A model generated the notes under the pieces. The model did no database searches, had not been told where the DNA came from, and was given only the letters and a program-made list of their open reading frames with translations. The position numbers were made by a program, and so were the translations under genes. From NCBI GenBank assembly GCA_900755685.1, contig CAAEHI010000032.1, positions 1 to 23,980 on the forward strand: a stretch of 23,980 nt of DNA. The letters are read 5' to 3'. Of the stretch, positions 23,587-23,980 are shown piece after piece (positions within the stretch are counted from its first letter, which is position 1; each line of letters begins with the position of its first letter). Source of the stretch: an uncultured Collinsella sp. (GTDB lineage: Bacteria > Actinomycetota > Coriobacteriia > Coriobacteriales > Coriobacteriaceae).

Positions 23587-23635
23587 CAACGCTTTTCGCC
23601 AAAATCGCAATTTTCATCGAATGTTGTGATGGTTT
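23571..23635. repeat. Inverted repeat with perfect 17-bp arms
   Basis: AAACCATCACAACATTC (23571-23587) is the perfect reverse complement of 23619-23635, with a 31-base loop that contains a smaller AAAAT/ATTTT hairpin (23601-23614). The left arm overlaps the last tandem-repeat unit. Confidence 0.8.
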
Positions 23636-23646
23636 GAAAGCCCCGA

Positions 23647-23679
23647 CCGCCACAAAGGTGCCTGTCCCCTTTGTGGTGG
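23647..23679. repeat. Palindromic repeat element downstream of the sortase gene
   Basis: CCACAAAG (23650-23657) pairs with CTTTGTGG (23669-23676), with further G-T pairs outside. The centre 'cctgtcccctttgtg' matches the element at 13317-13363. It lies just after the sortase stop codon. Confidence 0.65.
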
Positions 23680-23693
23680 TTCTGAACGATGTC

Positions 23694-23980
23694 TTATGCC
23701 GAGGCCTTGGCCTTGCGGCGCTTGCGGACCGCGTGGATCACGATGTCCAGCAGCAACAGCACAATGGCCACGACCACGATGAGCACGGCAAACTCGCGCT
23801 TGCCCCAGTGGCGGTCGGCCAGCGACTTTTGCTTGTCGACGTCCTTCTTGTTGTACTTGGTGCGCACGCAGTGCACCAGCAGGCGATGGTCGTTCACGCC
23901 GTAGGGCGTGCAGGTGACGAGCGTCACCCTGTCGGCGCCGGGCTCGATGGTCAGCGACTCCATCTCCTCGGGCAGCACGA
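23694..23980 (-). CDS. Class C sortase, C-terminal part (5' end outside window)
   Basis: The last 95 or so residues of a pilin-polymerising sortase. The catalytic cysteine lies in 'TLVTCTPYGVNDHRLLVHCV', followed by the catalytic Arg; this TLxTC-x-PYGxNxxRL form is typical of class C sortases that build pili. The tail has a basic linker, a membrane segment ('FAVLIVVVAIVLLLLDIVI') and a Lys/Arg-rich cytosolic end, the known C-terminal anchor. The frame is open at the window edge, so the N-terminal part and the pilin genes would be beyond 23980. It is transcribed toward gatC. Confidence 0.88.
   Translation of the reverse strand, partial: VLPEEMESLTIEPGADRVTLVTCTPYGVNDHRLLVHCVRTKYNKKDVDKQKSLADRHWGKREFAVLIVVVAIVLLLLDIVIHAVRKRRKAKASA

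Larger units (their letters stand above)
23369..23693. other. Intergenic region between gatC and the sortase gene
   Basis: 325 bases without a gene I would call. It holds the gatC ribosome site and a possible -10 box TATACT (23404-23409, minus strand), a degenerate 21-bp tandem repeat (23504-23586), a 17-bp inverted repeat (23571-23635) and a short palindromic element (23647-23679). An open frame on the minus strand reads through the tandem repeat but has no supported start. Confidence 0.6.

Noticed and set aside
23392..23610. Minus-strand frame with a VFVxDxT seven-residue repeat
   Set aside because: No supported start or ribosome site, overlaps the gatC promoter region, and the repeat is explained as degenerate tandem DNA.

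Overview
The window looks like chromosome from a high-GC, gut-type actinobacterium of the Coriobacteriia, most like Collinsella. This is an inference from four things: gatC-gatA-gatB in one operon, a tmRNA whose tag ends in ALAA, a class C sortase, and short palindromes containing 'ctgtccc...tttgt' (the genus link of these palindromes is from memory and was not searched). No rRNA, tRNA or CRISPR array was seen.

Positions 1-9719 are the late end of a siphovirus-type prophage, all on the + strand. In order it holds a 5'-truncated distal tail protein, a large tail/baseplate protein, a small unknown protein, a BppU-like baseplate protein and a C-type-lectin/DUF6273-like receptor-binding candidate. 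A diversity-generating retroelement (DGR) follows, then a small phage protein, a membrane coiled-coil protein, a holin, an amidase/SH3 endolysin and a small membrane protein. The prophage abuts the 3' end of a complete tmRNA gene (ssrA, minus strand, 9720-10083), which is the probable integration site.

The DGR is the main discovery. The last 129 bp of the receptor-binding gene (VR, 5141-5269) are repeated in a noncoding spot (TR, 5880-6008) between an Avd-like gene and a reverse transcriptase with a YMDD box. Seven differences fall at TR adenines, as expected for DGR mutagenesis. Another seven fall at non-adenines, packed into 15 bp, which normal DGR action does not explain. The VR is followed by a G/C-only run and a short hairpin, as in known DGR targets.

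Positions 10084-19640 are host chromosome. They hold an unknown 144-aa protein, an operon of a small DUF6110-like protein and a metal P1B-type ATPase with clear operator-like palindromes, a two-gene ABC half-transporter operon of siderophore/iron type divergent from an AraC-type regulator, and an AAA/DUF4143 ATPase whose upstream region is full of palindromes.

Positions 19640-23980 hold a 141-bp giant hairpin with 40-bp arms, the gatCAB operon, a palindrome- and repeat-rich intergenic region and the C-terminal end of a class C sortase. gatA is frameshifted by a C/G-only insertion exactly where its catalytic serine codon should be. A similar C/G-only stretch begins the window, so sequence or assembly error is the likely cause of both.
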